DNA of 64,000 nucleotides from Pseudomonas koreensis (GCF_024169245.1 NZ_JALJWP010000001.1:3349501-3413500); one strand, 5' to 3'; shown: positions 38,301 to 46,541, counted from the first letter of the stretch. Numbers and translations are program-made. Notes: generated from the letters alone by a model not told the origin.

Positions 38301-41300
38301 TCTGCTGCCGCTGGCGGAACGGCAAACGCTGGCGCAGTGGAACGACAATCACGCGGCTTATCCGGCCGAGCGGCTGATCTCGCAGAGCTTTGAAGCGCGG
38401 GTGGCGGCACATCCGCAGGCACTGGCGTTGAGTCATGCCGGCGTGGCCTTGAGCTACGGCGAACTGAATCGGCGTGCAAACCAGTTGGCCCGACACTTGT
38501 TGACGCTCGGCGTGACGGCCGAGGTGCGCGTCGGCGTGGCACTGCCGCGTTCGGCGGAACTGGTGATCGCCCTGATGGCGGTGCTCAAGGCCGGTGGCAC
38601 CTACGTGCCGCTGGATCCGGACTACCCGGCCGACCGCGTGGCCTACATGCTCGACGACAGCCAGGCGAAAGTCCTGCTGACCCAGCAAGCATTGCTGGCG
38701 CAATTGCCATCGACGCAAGCGCAGGTGGTGCTGGTCGAGGCCGGCGGTGAGGCGTTTGCCGCGCAGGCACAGGACGACCTGCCGGCGCGCGGCGACTCGG
38801 CCAATCTTGCCTATGTGATCTACACCTCCGGTTCCACCGGCAAACCGAAAGGCGTGGCCATCGCCCATCGCAACGTGCAGGCGCTGATCCACTGGTCCGC
38901 CGAGGTCTACAGCGAGGACGACCTGCAAGGTGTGCTGGCCTCGACGTCGGTGTGCTTCGACCTGTCGGTGTGGGAGATTTTCGTCACCCTGGCGCATGGC
39001 GGCTCCATGGTCATGGCGCGCAATGCCTTGGAACTGCCGGACTTGCCCGAGCGTGATCAGGTGCGCCTTATCAACACCGTGCCGTCGGCGATTGCCGCGC
39101 TGCAACGCATCGGCCAGATCCCGCCGGGCGTGCGCATCATCAATCTGGCCGGCGAGCCGCTGAAGCAGGCGCTGGTCGACACGTTGTACCGCGAGACCTC
39201 GGTCGCTCACGTTTACGACCTGTACGGGCCGTCCGAAGACACCACTTATTCGACCTGGACCCGTCGCGAACCCGACGGTCAGGCCAATATCGGCCGGCCA
39301 CTGCGCAACACCACTGCGTACCTGCTCGACGAGCAATTGCAGGCAGCCCCAATCGGCATCGCCGCGGAGCTGTATCTGGCCGGCGACGGCATCACCCGTG
39401 GCTATCTGTTGCGCCCGGGCCTGACCGCCGAGCGCTTCGTGCCCAACCCGTTGGCGAGCAACGGCGAGCGCATGTACCGCACTGGCGACCTGACGCGCTG
39501 GCTGGATGACGGCCGTATCGAGTACGTCGGCCGCATCGATCATCAGGTCAAGGTGCGTGGCTTCCGTATCGAACTGGGCGAAATCGAAGCGCGTCTGCTG
39601 GCCCAGGCCAGCGTGCGCGAAGGTGTGGTGCTGGCGGGGGACGGCGTTGGCGGCCAGCAACTGGTGGCTTATGTGGTGCCGACCGAAGCCGATCAAAGCC
39701 CCGCGCAACTGCACGCGCTGAGCGCCGAACTGCAAGCCGCGCTCAAGGCACATCTGCCGGAATACATGGTGCCGGCGCAGTGGCTTTTCCTCGAGCAATT
39801 GCCGCTGACGCCCAACGGCAAACTCGATCGCAAGGCTCTGCCGGCACCGGACGCCAGTCAGTCGCAACGCGATTTCGTCGCGCCGTCGACTCCGCTGGAG
39901 CAGCAACTCGCCGAGGTCTGGCAGGACATTCTGAAGATCGAGCGGGTCGGCGTGACCGACAATTTCTTCGCCCTCGGCGGTGATTCGATCATCTCGATTC
40001 AACTGGTCAGCCGCGCGCGGCAGCAGGGCATTTGCTTCACCCCCAAAGACCTGTTCCAGCAGCAGACGGTGCAGAAGCTGGCCGCAGTGGTTTCGCTTGA
40101 AGACGCGCAAGCCGCCAGTGCTGCCGACTACCCGCTGGCGCAACTGGATCAGGCCCAGCTCGATGCCTTGCCGGTGCCAGCGGAGCTGATCGAAGACGTT
40201 TACCCGCTGTCGCCGATGCAAGAAGGCATGCTGTTCCATACGTTGTCGGATAACGGCAGCAGCCTTTACGTGCAACAGGTCAGCCTGCCGATCAAGGGTC
40301 TCGACGTGGAGCGTTTCCGCCGGGCCTGGGAATTCGTCATCGTCCGGCAGGCGATCCTGCGCACCAGTTTCCATTGGCAGGATGGGCTGGCCAAGCCGTT
40401 GCAGGTCGTCCATCGCCATGCGCCGCTGCAGATGCAGGTGCTCGATTGGCGTGCGCAGGACTGCAGCGAGGCGGCGATTGCCGAATTCGCCAGCGCCGAC
40501 CGCGCATTGGGTTTTGATTTGTCCGAAGCGCGTTTGCAGCGCGTGACCCTGTTGCATCTGGGCGACGAGCAGTACCAGATGATCTGGACCAGCCACCATA
40601 TTCTGATGGACGGCTGGAGCAGCTCGCGGCTGTTCGGCGAGGTCTTGCAGTATTACTCCACGGGCCAGGTGACTGGGGAAAATGGCCGCTATCGCGACTT
40701 CATTGCCTGGTTGCAGGCACAGGATCAGGACGCCCAGGAGCTGTTCTGGAAAGCACGTCTGGCGGTGGTCAACGAACCGACTGCGCTGAGCCAGGCCATG
40801 CACCCGCGCCACAGCGCCGACGTTGCGGGTCACGATGCGATTTATTCGAACTGGGACAAGGCGCAAACCGCGCGTCTGCTGGAGTTCTGCCGCGACCTGC
40901 GCATCACCCCCAACACGCTGATCCAGGGTGCGTGGCTGCTGCTGTTGCAGCGCTACACCGGCCAGCAGACGGTGACCTTCGGTGCCACGGTGTCGGGGCG
41001 TCCGGAAAGTCTGCCGAACGTCGGCAACATGCTCGGCCTGTTCATCAACACCTTGCCGATCATTCAGACCCCGCAGGCCGATCAGCGTCTGGCCGACTGG
41101 CTGGGTGAAGTGCAGGCCTACAACCTCGACATTCGCGATTACTCCCAGGCACCGCTGGCGGATGTGCAGCGCTGGTCGAACCTCGGGGGGCAGGCGCTGT
41201 TCGACAGCATCGTGGTGTTCGAGAACTTCCCGATCGACGAGCGCTTGCAGGAAGAAACCGACACCGAGCTGACCTTCGGCAAATCCATCGGCCATGGCGT

Positions 41301-44300
41301 GACCAACGTGCCGATGGACCTTGCGGTGATGCTCGGCGACGAGTTGTCGATCGAATACCTGTACCTGCGCAGCCACTTCAGTGCCGAGGCGGTGCAAGGC
41401 ATTCGCCTGACCCTGGAAAACACCCTCGCGGCAATGATGGCCGCGCCGTATGAGCGGCTGGGCAATCTGCAGCGTCTGTCCGCCGAACAATGGCAAGCGG
41501 CGCAGGCCTGGAGCGCTGAGCCTTCCCACCGCCACGCGCCGCAGTTGCTGCCGGAGCTGATCAGTCGCCATGCGCAACAGCAACCCCATGCGATCGCCGT
41601 GCAATGCGCCGGCGAAAGCCTGAGCTACGCAGAGCTGGAGCGGCAGGCCAATCGACTGGCGCAGTGCCTGATCGCCCACGGCGCCGGGCCGGAAGTGGTA
41701 ATAGGCGTGGCGTTGCCGCGTTCGCTGGAAATGCTGGTGAGCTTCCTCGCCGTGCTCAAGAGCGGCGCGGCGTACGTGCCGCTGGACATCGATTATCCGC
41801 CGGAGCGTCTGGCGTACATGATCGAAGATTCGCGCATGGCCCTGCTGCTGACGCAAACCAGCCTGCGTGCGACGTTGCCGGCGCCGCAAGGCCTGCTGCG
41901 TCTGGAAATCGATCAGCTTGATCGCAGTCTCTACAGCGACGCTGCTCCGGTTTGCGATGTTCATGAGCAGAGCCTGGCCTATCTGGTCTACACCTCCGGC
42001 TCCACCGGGCGGCCGAAAGGCGTGGCCGTCACCCAGGGCCCGCTGAGCATGCACTGCCAGGCCATCGCCGAGTTGTACGAAATGGACGCCAGCAGCTGCG
42101 AGCTGCACTTCATGTCGTTCGCTTTCGACGGCGCTCATGAACGCTGGCTGAGTACGTTGTACAGCGGCGGTCGTCTGGTGATTCGCGACGGATGCCTGTG
42201 GACGCCGGAGCAGACCTATCAGGCCCTGCACGATTACGGCGTGACCATCGCCTGCTTCCCGCCGGCCTACCTCAAGCAACTGGCCGAGTACGCGGCAGCC
42301 AGCGGCATCGCGCCGCCACCGGTACGCATCTACTGCTTCGGTGGCGATGCGGTGCCAGAGCAGACCTTCGAACAGGTGAAAGCAGCGTTGCGTCCGCAAT
42401 ACTTCACCAACGGTTATGGCCCGACCGAAACCGTGGTCACGCCGATGCTCTGGAAAGTCACCATCAGCCAGCACTGCGAAGCGGCGTACGCGCCGATCGG
42501 TCGCGCGGTCGGTGCGCGCTCGCTGTACGTGCTCGACGACGATCTGAATCCGCTGCCGCCGGGTTTTGCCGGTGAGTTGTACATCGGCGGCTACGGTATC
42601 GCCCGCGGTTATTACGGGCGCCCCGATCTGACTGGCGAGCGTTTCGTGCCCAACCCGTTTGCGCCGGGCGAACGCCTGTACCGCAGCGGCGATCTGGTGC
42701 GCCGCCGTCCGGACGGCGTGGTTGATTACGTCGGACGCATCGACCATCAGGTCAAGGTGCGCGGCTTCCGTATCGAACTGGGTGAAGTCGAGGCCAGCCT
42801 GCGTCAGTTGACGGCGGTCAGTGATGCTTTAGTCATCGCTCGGGACAATGCGTCCGGCAAGCAACTGATCGGTTATGTGGTCACCGCCACTGGTGATGAT
42901 ATCGGCGATGAACTCAAGGCCGGGCTGCGCGCTTCGCTGCCGGAATACATGGTGCCGGCGCAGATCGTCTGCCTCAGTGCGTTCCCGGTCACGCCCAACG
43001 GCAAACTCGATCGCAAGGCGCTGCCTGAACCGCAATTCAAAAGCGACGAATACCTTGCCCCGCGCACCGAGCAGGAAAGCCTGTTGGCGGAAATCTGGGC
43101 GCAGGTGCTGCAGGTCGAGCAGGTCGGTATCAGCGATAACTTCTTTGAACTGGGCGGCGACTCGATCCTCAGCCTGCAAGTGATCTCGCGGGTGAGAAAC
43201 CATCCGACCCTGCAGATGGAGCTGAAGCTGCGCGATCTGATGCGCTATCAGACCATCGCCGGGATCGTCGAGCAGCAGGTGGTGAAGGAGGGCGCTGGGC
43301 AAGCGCTGCCGGACCTTACCCAAGTGGCAGCAGAAGGTGCGTTCAATCTGCTGCCGATTCAGGAATGGTTCTTCGCCGAAGGCATGGCCGAGGCGCATCA
43401 CTACAACCAGTCGTTGCTGCTCAGCGCCCGTCAGCCGCTGGATCTCGATGCACTCGAACAGGCGCTGGGCTTGATCGAACAACATCACGATTCGCTGCGT
43501 TTGCGCTTTTCCAATGACGGCGGACGCTGGTTGCAGCGCTATAGCAGCAGCGCGTCCGACGAGGCTGTGCTGTGGCGCCGTGAAGCGCAGAACAGCGACG
43601 AGGTCGAAGCCTTGGCCAACCTTGCGCAGCGCAGCCTCAAGCTCGATGACGGGCCGGTCTGGCGGGTCATGCATGTGGCCTTGCCGGACGGTCAGGCGCG
43701 CTTGCTGGTGGTGATTCATCACCTGGTGGTCGACACCGTATCGTGGCGGATTCTGCTCGACGATCTGAAAGTCGCTTATGAGGCGTGCGTGCAGGGGCTG
43801 CCACCGCAGTTGCCGATTCGCACCAGCAGTTATCGTTCGTTCGCCGAAGCGTTGCAGGCGCAGGCGCCTGTGATTGCCGAGCAGGAATTGGCTTATTGGC
43901 TGGAGCAACTGGATCAACCGGGTGTCGACCTGCCGTGCGACAACCCGCGCGGCAAGAACCTTGTGCGGCAACAGGCGCAGGCGCGGCTCAAGCTGTCGCG
44001 CGAGCACACCGAACAACTGCTCAAACAAGCCCCGGCGGTGTACGGCACGCAGATCAATGACCTGCTGTTGTCGGCACTCAGCCGTGCGCTGTGCCGCTGG
44101 AGCCAGCAACCGTCGGCGCTGATTCTGCTTGAAGGGCACGGTCGCGAAGACCTCTTCGAATCGATCGACCTGAGCCGCAGCCTCGGCTGGTTCACCAGCA
44201 TGTTCCCGGTGCGTTTGCACCCGGACAGCGACGACATCGGCCAGTCGATCATCGATGTGCAGGCGCAACTGGCGGGTGTACCGCAGAAGGGCATCGGCTA

Positions 44301-44640
44301 TGGCGTGCTGCGTCATCTGGCCGGCCCGGACATCTGCGCGCAACTCGCCGGTTTGCCGCAGGCGCGGGTGACGTTCAACTACCTCGGGCAGTTCGACCAG
44401 AGCTTCGATGAACAGGCGTTGCTGGTGCCGGCACTGGAAGAAACCGGCGACAACTACAGCCTCAAGGCGAACCTGGGCAACTGGCTGGAAATCGTTGGCC
44501 AGGTCTACGACGGGCAACTGGCCTTGCGCTGCATCTACAGCAACCAGCGCTACCGCGCCGGCACCATGGATGCGCTGATGAGCGATTACCAGCGTGAGCT
44601 TGAAGCGTTGATCGAGCACTGCATGGCACGGGCGGGTTGA
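32326..44640 (+). CDS. pvdD: Pyoverdine NRPS, C-A-T-E-C-A-T-C-A-T-E (Thr, Ala, OH-Orn)
   Basis: This 4104-residue three-module synthetase ends the peptide. Module 1: C (HHIVSDGWS), A code DFWNVGMVH-K (Thr type, as in PvdD), T (Ser1056), epimerase (HHLVVDGVSW near 1232). Module 2: C (HHILMDG near 1703), A code DLWNNALTY-K (Ala), T (Ser2554). Module 3: C (HHILMDG near 2757), A code DGECCGGVT-K, T (Ser3613), epimerase (HHLVVDTVSW near 3797). The last code is not one I can assign from memory; its position and the adjacent pvdA point to N5-hydroxyornithine. Unlike PvdD of PAO1 there is no C-terminal thioesterase. The start is a GTG at 32326 after GAGAGGG. Confidence 0.92.
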   Translation: MQELIESVGQLSAKQRKALAVLLKQKGVNLFDIAPVFKRTAEEPLLLSYAQQRQWFLWQWAPHSAAYNIPTALRLQGPLDVPALERSIAALIERHETLRTVFTQDSAQPLQVVLPAGPFALEIHHLSADLANDPDTSIQAFVQTQSQKTFDLQHGPLLRAALLQVSPAEHVLVLTLHHIVSDGWSLQVMIEELVQLYAGFNLGHDAGLPALPIQYADYALWQRQWMEAGEQERQLAYWQEKLGGEQPVLELSLDRPRAVEQSFAGASHNLILDPALSHALKAFARQENVTLFVVLLASFQALLHRYSGQSDIRVGVPVANRGRVEIERLIGFFVNTQVLKADVDAELPFVELLRQVKQTAQEAQAHQDLPFEQLVEALEPGRSLSHSPLFQVMFNHQAERRASVATRLNGLNIEPLEWQSQTAQFDLTLNTTEQAHGIEAVLKYATDLFDAATIERLAQHWTALLQAIVAEPTQRIGQLPMLDAGQQQQLLAQWNPPRVEQPLTQCIQQAIEAQAARHADAVAVSCAGERLTYAELNSRANQWAHTLIERGVGPDVRVGVAVERSLDMIVAILAVLKAGGAYVPLDPSYPDDRLSYMIDDSGIQLLLTQGHLLGQLPIPPGLVCLDLDQAPEHGIESNPPCLTTPDNLAYVIYTSGSTGKPKGALLPHGNVMRLFSATEHWFDFGAQDSWTLFHSYAFDFSVWEIFGALLYGGKLVVVPHDVSRSPEDFYTLLCDENVTVLNQTPSAFKPLMQVACESSRSNALRYVVFGGEALEVQNLRPWFERFGDRAPTLINMYGITETTVHVTYRPLSLADLHSNHSSPIGAPIVDLSWYLLDSSLNLVPQGCIGELYIAGAGLARGYLNQSGMSATRFVPDPFNRKAGERLYRTGDLARLRGDGVIEYIGRIDHQVKIRGFRIELGEIEAQLLKHPQVREAVVLAVDGLSGQQLATWVVPVEAVNADEQGALRDSIKAHLRETLPDYMVPVSWAFLARLPLTANGKLDRKQLPQPDVAQVQEAYAAPRSELEQRLAEIWQDVLKVERVGLHDNFFELGGDSIISIQVVSRARQVRIRFTPKDIFQHQTVQRLATVAQQSDAVQTEQGEVLGDAPLTPIQQYFFHSDIPARHHWNQSILLTPVKTLQAAALQQALAQVQEQHDALRLRYRQTEQGWQQSHGAADQPHDLLRTFTLDDSAALPALCLDLQRSLDLHNGPLIRAALVDLPDASQRLLLVIHHLVVDGVSWRILLEDLQNAYQQISAGQSVNLPAKTSAFKDWGLRLQEHARSAALDSELTYWREQLRDAPLGLPLDNPQGQLNNRFERSVDTRLDAERTRQLLQQAPAVYRTQVNDLLLTALARVLCEWTASDSALVQLEGHGREDLFDDIDLSRTVGWFTSMFPVRLTPNASLETSIKGIKEQLRAIPNKGIGYGLLRYLGTPDAQAALHELAQPQVTFNYLGQFDNNFDEDALWRPATEDKGAGQDANAPMANWLTIDGRVYQGQLSLTWTYSSDVFEEATIAALARAYETALSELIDHCLSHAGGLTPSDVPLAGLSQAHLDSLPIAAQRIEDIYPLAPMQQGILFHSLYDADASAYVYQMLLDIDGLDVVRFQQAWQRVVDRHEVLRAGFIWGRDGLDAPLQVINRQLTLEMPEIDVRDVADLPAVLEARAQADRERGFDLQNPPLLRLCLLRTADDRHRLIFTCHHILMDGWSNSRMFGEVLQDYAGQPVPSAQGRYRDFLVWLQGQDKAAAQDFWRGQLAELDEPTRLASACHGRTVPGPGKQMHRLHFDEAFTQRLNHFSRQQQVTLNSLVQAAWLLVLQRYTGQPTVAFGATVSGRPVDLPGIEEQLGLFINTLPVIASPQAALSVGDWVRSVQDKNLVLRDYEQTPLQDIQRLAALSGEALFDTLLVFENYPVSEALEANPGGLRFSGLEHREQTNYGLTLIAGASEVLNLDFNYLTEHFAERSVLALAAHLREVLEQFIQAPQRALGEIGLLPLAERQTLAQWNDNHAAYPAERLISQSFEARVAAHPQALALSHAGVALSYGELNRRANQLARHLLTLGVTAEVRVGVALPRSAELVIALMAVLKAGGTYVPLDPDYPADRVAYMLDDSQAKVLLTQQALLAQLPSTQAQVVLVEAGGEAFAAQAQDDLPARGDSANLAYVIYTSGSTGKPKGVAIAHRNVQALIHWSAEVYSEDDLQGVLASTSVCFDLSVWEIFVTLAHGGSMVMARNALELPDLPERDQVRLINTVPSAIAALQRIGQIPPGVRIINLAGEPLKQALVDTLYRETSVAHVYDLYGPSEDTTYSTWTRREPDGQANIGRPLRNTTAYLLDEQLQAAPIGIAAELYLAGDGITRGYLLRPGLTAERFVPNPLASNGERMYRTGDLTRWLDDGRIEYVGRIDHQVKVRGFRIELGEIEARLLAQASVREGVVLAGDGVGGQQLVAYVVPTEADQSPAQLHALSAELQAALKAHLPEYMVPAQWLFLEQLPLTPNGKLDRKALPAPDASQSQRDFVAPSTPLEQQLAEVWQDILKIERVGVTDNFFALGGDSIISIQLVSRARQQGICFTPKDLFQQQTVQKLAAVVSLEDAQAASAADYPLAQLDQAQLDALPVPAELIEDVYPLSPMQEGMLFHTLSDNGSSLYVQQVSLPIKGLDVERFRRAWEFVIVRQAILRTSFHWQDGLAKPLQVVHRHAPLQMQVLDWRAQDCSEAAIAEFASADRALGFDLSEARLQRVTLLHLGDEQYQMIWTSHHILMDGWSSSRLFGEVLQYYSTGQVTGENGRYRDFIAWLQAQDQDAQELFWKARLAVVNEPTALSQAMHPRHSADVAGHDAIYSNWDKAQTARLLEFCRDLRITPNTLIQGAWLLLLQRYTGQQTVTFGATVSGRPESLPNVGNMLGLFINTLPIIQTPQADQRLADWLGEVQAYNLDIRDYSQAPLADVQRWSNLGGQALFDSIVVFENFPIDERLQEETDTELTFGKSIGHGVTNVPMDLAVMLGDELSIEYLYLRSHFSAEAVQGIRLTLENTLAAMMAAPYERLGNLQRLSAEQWQAAQAWSAEPSHRHAPQLLPELISRHAQQQPHAIAVQCAGESLSYAELERQANRLAQCLIAHGAGPEVVIGVALPRSLEMLVSFLAVLKSGAAYVPLDIDYPPERLAYMIEDSRMALLLTQTSLRATLPAPQGLLRLEIDQLDRSLYSDAAPVCDVHEQSLAYLVYTSGSTGRPKGVAVTQGPLSMHCQAIAELYEMDASSCELHFMSFAFDGAHERWLSTLYSGGRLVIRDGCLWTPEQTYQALHDYGVTIACFPPAYLKQLAEYAAASGIAPPPVRIYCFGGDAVPEQTFEQVKAALRPQYFTNGYGPTETVVTPMLWKVTISQHCEAAYAPIGRAVGARSLYVLDDDLNPLPPGFAGELYIGGYGIARGYYGRPDLTGERFVPNPFAPGERLYRSGDLVRRRPDGVVDYVGRIDHQVKVRGFRIELGEVEASLRQLTAVSDALVIARDNASGKQLIGYVVTATGDDIGDELKAGLRASLPEYMVPAQIVCLSAFPVTPNGKLDRKALPEPQFKSDEYLAPRTEQESLLAEIWAQVLQVEQVGISDNFFELGGDSILSLQVISRVRNHPTLQMELKLRDLMRYQTIAGIVEQQVVKEGAGQALPDLTQVAAEGAFNLLPIQEWFFAEGMAEAHHYNQSLLLSARQPLDLDALEQALGLIEQHHDSLRLRFSNDGGRWLQRYSSSASDEAVLWRREAQNSDEVEALANLAQRSLKLDDGPVWRVMHVALPDGQARLLVVIHHLVVDTVSWRILLDDLKVAYEACVQGLPPQLPIRTSSYRSFAEALQAQAPVIAEQELAYWLEQLDQPGVDLPCDNPRGKNLVRQQAQARLKLSREHTEQLLKQAPAVYGTQINDLLLSALSRALCRWSQQPSALILLEGHGREDLFESIDLSRSLGWFTSMFPVRLHPDSDDIGQSIIDVQAQLAGVPQKGIGYGVLRHLAGPDICAQLAGLPQARVTFNYLGQFDQSFDEQALLVPALEETGDNYSLKANLGNWLEIVGQVYDGQLALRCIYSNQRYRAGTMDALMSDYQRELEALIEHCMARAG

Positions 44641-44653
44641 TCGCTCTTTTGTG

Positions 44654-44683
44654 CGGGCGCAGCCGAGGCGCGCCCGGTTTTTT
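44654..44683 (+). terminator. Intrinsic terminator after the NRPS operon
   Basis: A perfect 7-bp stem CGGGCGC / GCGCCCG with a 9-base loop is followed by TTTTTT. It lies 14 bases after the last NRPS stop and 20 before the esterase gene, so some transcription probably stops here. Confidence 0.7.
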
Positions 44684-44703
44684 GCGGATAAAGGATCTTA
44701 TCG

Positions 44704-45660
44704 ATGTCGTTACACCCTGATCTGGAAGCGTTCCTCGACTTGGCTCAAGACAGCCGGGACGCCGGCCTGCCGGCCATGCACCAACTGACCCCGAGCGAGG
44801 CCCGCGGCACATTCGAACAGACCACCGCGCAACTGCGCTGGCCGGCGCCGCAGGACCTTGAAGTCACCGAGATCGAAACATTGGCCCGGGACGGCGCGGC
44901 ACTGGCCTTGCGTTTGTATCGGCCCAACGGCGTTAAGTCGCCGCTGCCGGTGCTGGTGTATTTCCACGGTGGCGGGTTTGTGGTCGGCAGTCTGGATTCC
45001 CACGACGGCGTCTGCCGCGAGTTTTGCCAGCGCACGCCGTGTGCGGTGCTCTCGGTCGGTTATCGGCTGGCGCCGGAGCAGCGTTTTCCGACGGCGCTGG
45101 AGGATGGCGAGGACGCGTTGGCGTGGCTGGCCGAACAGGCTGTGAGCCTGGGCCTGGATTGTTCGCGGGTCGCGTTTGGCGGTGATAGCGCGGGCGCCAC
45201 GCTGGCGACGGTGTTGGCGATTCAGGCGGTGCGGCAGCCGCACACGGTGGCCATCGCACCCAAGGCGCAGTTGTTGTGTTATCCGGTGACCGATGCTTCT
45301 CGGGTGCATGATTCGCGGCTGTTGTTTGGCGAGGGGTATTTGCTCGAGAACGACACGCTGGACTGGTTTTATCAGCACTATGCGCGTGGGCCGGAGGATT
45401 ATCTGGATTGGCGTTTTTCGCCGTTGCTGGCGGAGGATTTGCGTGGGGTTGCGCCGGCCATTGTGCTGCTCGCCGGGTTTGATCCGCTGCTGGATGAGGG
45501 GCAGGCTTATGTTGATAAGCTGCGCGGGCAGGGAGTGGGGATTGAGGTCGAGGTTTGTGCCAGGTTGACTCATGATTTGTTGCGGTTGGGGGCGGTGGTG
45601 CCTGGGGTTCTGGATGTTTATTCGCGGGTTGGTGGGGCGCTTGCGCGGGTTCTGGTTTAG
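44704..45660 (+). CDS. HSL-family alpha/beta esterase next to the terminal NRPS
   Basis: This 318-residue esterase of the hormone-sensitive lipase family has the oxyanion motif YFHGGGF (88-92), the nucleophile GGDSAGA (Ser162), Asp in LLAGFDPLLD (about 260) and His in LTHDLL (about 288). It lies directly behind an NRPS that lacks a releasing thioesterase; as I recall, P. putida pyoverdine loci carry a similar esterase at the same place. It could therefore release or cyclise the product in trans, or hydrolyse ferric siderophore. This is inference. No PvdS box precedes it; it depends on read-through or a promoter I did not find. Confidence 0.85.
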   Translation: MSLHPDLEAFLDLAQDSRDAGLPAMHQLTPSEARGTFEQTTAQLRWPAPQDLEVTEIETLARDGAALALRLYRPNGVKSPLPVLVYFHGGGFVVGSLDSHDGVCREFCQRTPCAVLSVGYRLAPEQRFPTALEDGEDALAWLAEQAVSLGLDCSRVAFGGDSAGATLATVLAIQAVRQPHTVAIAPKAQLLCYPVTDASRVHDSRLLFGEGYLLENDTLDWFYQHYARGPEDYLDWRFSPLLAEDLRGVAPAIVLLAGFDPLLDEGQAYVDKLRGQGVGIEVEVCARLTHDLLRLGAVVPGVLDVYSRVGGALARVLV

Positions 45661-45945
45661 TGTGCATATCCGTTGCTGCGGGGGTTGCTGATTACGGTTC
45701 CGCCCTTACGGCGGGTCACTTTTTCCAGACGCCGAAAAAGTAACCAAAAAGGCTTGCTCCTGCGTTCGGCCCTCGCAGGCTCGGGTTCCTTCGCTGCGGG
45801 ATCGATCCGGGCGCAGCGCCTCCGGTTTGCTTCGCTGCACCTCCTCTCGCTGTGTTCGACTTCGTCGAACGGTCGCTGCGCTCCCACGCCCGGATCAATC
45901 CCTCCACTCAGCCTTCCGACGTCGCCCGTGGATCAAAAGCACTCG
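45661..45945 (+). repeat. Long dispersed intergenic repeat, copy B
   Basis: It starts immediately after the esterase stop. It contains the GTCACTTTTTC / GAAAAAGTAAC hairpin, GATCCGGGCG...CGCCCGGATC outer arms and the inner stem GTTCGAC-TTC-GTCGAAC at 45854-45870. Copy C lies 290 bases further on in the opposite orientation. Confidence 0.85.
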
Positions 45946-46005
45946 AGCTAACGCTCATTGTTGAGTGGGGCGGCTTCGCCGCGGGCAGCTGCGCTGCCTT
46001 GCTTT

Positions 46006-46190
46006 TGCTTTTGTGGGAGCGAGCCTGCTCGCGAAGGCGGCCTGACAGCCGACCTGATTTTTCCTGATGTACACCGCCCCCTTGTAGGAGTGAGCCTGCT
46101 CGCGATGGCGATCTGCGAGGCAACCAATTTCTATCGAATTCACGCGATCCAACTGTAGGAGCCGCCGAAGGCTGCGATCTTTTGATCTGG
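46006..46190. repeat. REPs and a GTAGGAGC element
   Basis: Two direct REPs (about 46012-46040 and 46084-46112) are followed by a TGTAGGAGCCGCCGAAGGCTGCGATC element at about 46155-46185, between the two facing long repeats. No gene is seen from 45661 to 46510. Confidence 0.8.
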
Positions 46191-46235
46191 CTCTTGATCT
46201 GGCTTTTGCTTTGCTTCGGTTTTTGATCTTTTGCC

Positions 46236-46500
46236 CCTTCGGCAGGCTTCGTTACGGGATCGATCCGGGCGTGGGAGCGCAGCGACCGTACGACGCAGTC
46301 GTACACAGCGGGAGGAGGTGCAGCGAAGCAAACCGGAGACGCTGCGCCCGGATCGGTCCCGTAACGAAGGTACCCCGAGCCCCAGCGAGCGGGCCGTACG
46401 CCGGGGCAAAGCCTTTTTGGTTACTTTTTCGGCGTCTGGAAAAAGTGACCCGCCGTAAGGGCGGAACCCTAAGCAGCCTTCACCCCAGCAACGGATATGC
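46236..46500 (-). repeat. Long dispersed intergenic repeat, copy C (inverted)
   Basis: This is the reverse-orientation copy, with inner stem GTACGAC-GCA-GTCGTAC at 46288-46304 as read on the plus strand, and the AAAAAGTGACCCGCCGTAAG end near 46441-46460. It could pair with copy B over most of its length. Confidence 0.85.
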
Positions 46501-46514
46501 CCCCAATCCCAAAC

Positions 46515-46541
46515 ACAAAAAAGCCCCGCCAAAGCGGGGCT
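46515..46541 (-). terminator. Intrinsic terminator of fpvA
   Basis: On the minus strand AGCCCCGC-TTT-GGCGGGGCT is followed by TTTTTTG, about 22 bases after the fpvA stop. It is a strong stem with a clear T-run. Confidence 0.85.

Noticed and set aside
32335..42747. Very long open frames on the minus strand opposite the NRPS genes (for example 32335-36990 and 37963-42747).
   Set aside because: They mirror the repeated NRPS codon pattern in a GC-rich gene. Their translations are rich in His/Arg/Gln with no domain, while the plus strand has clear motifs throughout.
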